From Gemmatimonadota bacterium (GTDB lineage: Bacteria; Gemmatimonadota; Gemmatimonadetes; Gemmatimonadales; GWC2-71-9): 5,169 nucleotides of DNA. The stretch spans positions 1-5,169 of the forward strand of contig QHVD01000353.1 in assembly GCA_003222235.1 (NCBI GenBank). Direction: 5' to 3'. Position numbers and translations under genes: made by a program. The number at the start of each line of letters is the position of its first letter. The first letter of the stretch is position 1. Shown piece by piece: positions 4,672 through 5,169 of the stretch. Under the pieces are notes generated by a model. That model worked only from the letters and a program-made list of their open reading frames with translations, was not told where the DNA came from and ran no database searches.

Positions 4672-5169
4672 CTAGAACAGCTGTATCCAGCTCCGCGTAC
4701 GCAGCGGCGAGACCAGGCCCGTCATTTCTAACGCTTTGATCACAGAGCACTTAGAGTACAGGATGTTGGCCGCCCCGCTGATCGTGTTTTCCTGGCCGAG
4801 CGACACGCTGTCGTGCGCCAGGGTGGCGCCCCAGAAGTGGGCCGGCTGGCCGCCGCCGCCTGATGTCTTCAGCGACCCCTGGATGATGGCGATGCCGAAC
4901 CATTGGAATCCCCCTTGAACGGAGAGAGTCCCATCCACGAGCAGGATTCCCTGGCCCTGCTGGCCGTTGATGTTGGCGTCCCCGGTGATGTGAATGATCG
5001 GGAAGTAACCCCCGCATGGCGCCGTCGGGTCGAGCGGGTCGCCCCAATTAGTCGCTATCGTCTTGTCGCACTGCCCGTTGGTCACGACGGGCGCGATGGT
5101 GCTCGAGAAGTTCTGCCCGGGGAGCGTCCAATTGGCGCGCGCCGCGAGGTCCGTGTACGTGACGTCGCC
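4672..5169 (-). CDS. PilX-like pilus-assembly or minor pilin protein, C-terminal part
   Basis: The frame is open from the window edge (5169) to TAG at 4674-4672, giving 165 residues. The GTG at 5085 is internal, because the 28 codons before it read as normal protein (GDVTYTDLAARANWTLPGQN). The 5' end is outside the window. The sequence contains two cysteines near its start (residues 34 and 52) and one later (141). A Gly-rich series of short beta-strands (about 58-125, including HITGDANINGQQGQGILLVDG and GFQWFGIAIIQG) looks like a right-handed beta or stacked-strand fold. It ends in a basic-aromatic C-terminus, LRTRSWIQLF. I associate this pattern with the C-terminal regions of proteins annotated as PilX-type pilus assembly proteins in deep-branching high-GC bacteria, which carry an N-terminal prepilin-like helix. 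That helix cannot be checked here. Same strand and adjacency to pilM support a pilus role. It is probably a separate transcript, ended by the hairpin downstream. Confidence 0.6.
   Translation of the reverse strand, partial: GDVTYTDLAARANWTLPGQNFSSTIAPVVTNGQCDKTIATNWGDPLDPTAPCGGYFPIIHITGDANINGQQGQGILLVDGTLSVQGGFQWFGIAIIQGSLKTSGGGGQPAHFWGATLAHDSVSLGQENTISGAANILYSKCSVIKALEMTGLVSPLRTRSWIQLF

Noticed and set aside
4565..4750. Small minus-strand open frame across the hairpin
   Set aside because: It overlaps the end of the PilX-like gene in another frame, crosses the large hairpin, and has no ribosome binding site. Its residues come from repeat sequence.
4672..5085. Separate 137-residue gene starting at the GTG at 5085
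   Set aside because: The same frame is open upstream to the window edge with protein-like codons, and no ribosome site precedes the GTG. It is better read as the end of a longer gene.
1..5169. CRISPR array, tRNA, rRNA, insertion sequence or phage attachment site
   Set aside because: No spaced direct repeats of CRISPR type, no cloverleaf, no transposase motif and no terminal inverted repeats were seen. Nearly all bases are accounted for by pilus genes and one intergenic region.

Overview
The window is one high-GC bacterial locus read entirely from the minus strand. It holds the type IV pilus alignment-complex operon in the canonical order pilM-pilN-pilO-pilP-pilQ. Upstream (the right end of the window) is the 3' end of another gene, probably a PilX-like minor pilin or pilus-assembly component. 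No host is named by the sequence. The GC-rich coding, the AMIN-containing PilQ, the PilM wording and the repeat-rich intergenic hairpin suggest a Gemmatimonadota-like, or possibly Myxococcota- or Acidobacteriota-like, environmental bacterium. That placement is an inference from memory of families, with moderate to low certainty.

Layout, following transcription from right to left: (1) 5169-4672 is the C-terminal 165 residues of a glycine- and beta-rich secreted or pilus-associated protein, whose 5' end lies outside the window. (2) 4671-4331 is an intergenic region of about 340 bases. It contains a very strong imperfect hairpin just after that gene's stop, a second GC hairpin, repeated GTAAG-type boxes, a TTGAGA-N13-TCTCAA inverted repeat, and a convincing sigma-70-type promoter (TTGACA, 17 bases, TACTGT). 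(3) 4330-1 holds pilM, pilN, pilO, pilP and pilQ, joined by ATGA overlaps (pilM/pilN and pilP/pilQ), a 4-base gap (pilN/pilO) and an 11-base overlap (pilO/pilP). This implies a single transcript with translational coupling. pilQ leaves the window after 493 codons, before most of the secretin pore domain.

How the genes work together, from established knowledge of type IV pili: PilM is a cytoplasmic actin-like protein that binds the N-terminal INLLP peptide of PilN. PilN and PilO are bitopic inner-membrane proteins that pair through coiled coils and ferredoxin-like periplasmic domains. PilP bridges PilN/PilO to the periplasmic N-domains of PilQ, and PilQ forms the outer-membrane secretin pore. 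The motor ATPases, platform protein and major pilin are not in this window.

The system itself is well known. The less ordinary features are an FG-GAP/EF-hand-like calcium-binding loop and a CxxxC pair in an insertion at the start of the PilQ secretin domain, a PilP without a good lipobox, the weakly characterised PilX-like C-terminal domain, and the structured promoter region.
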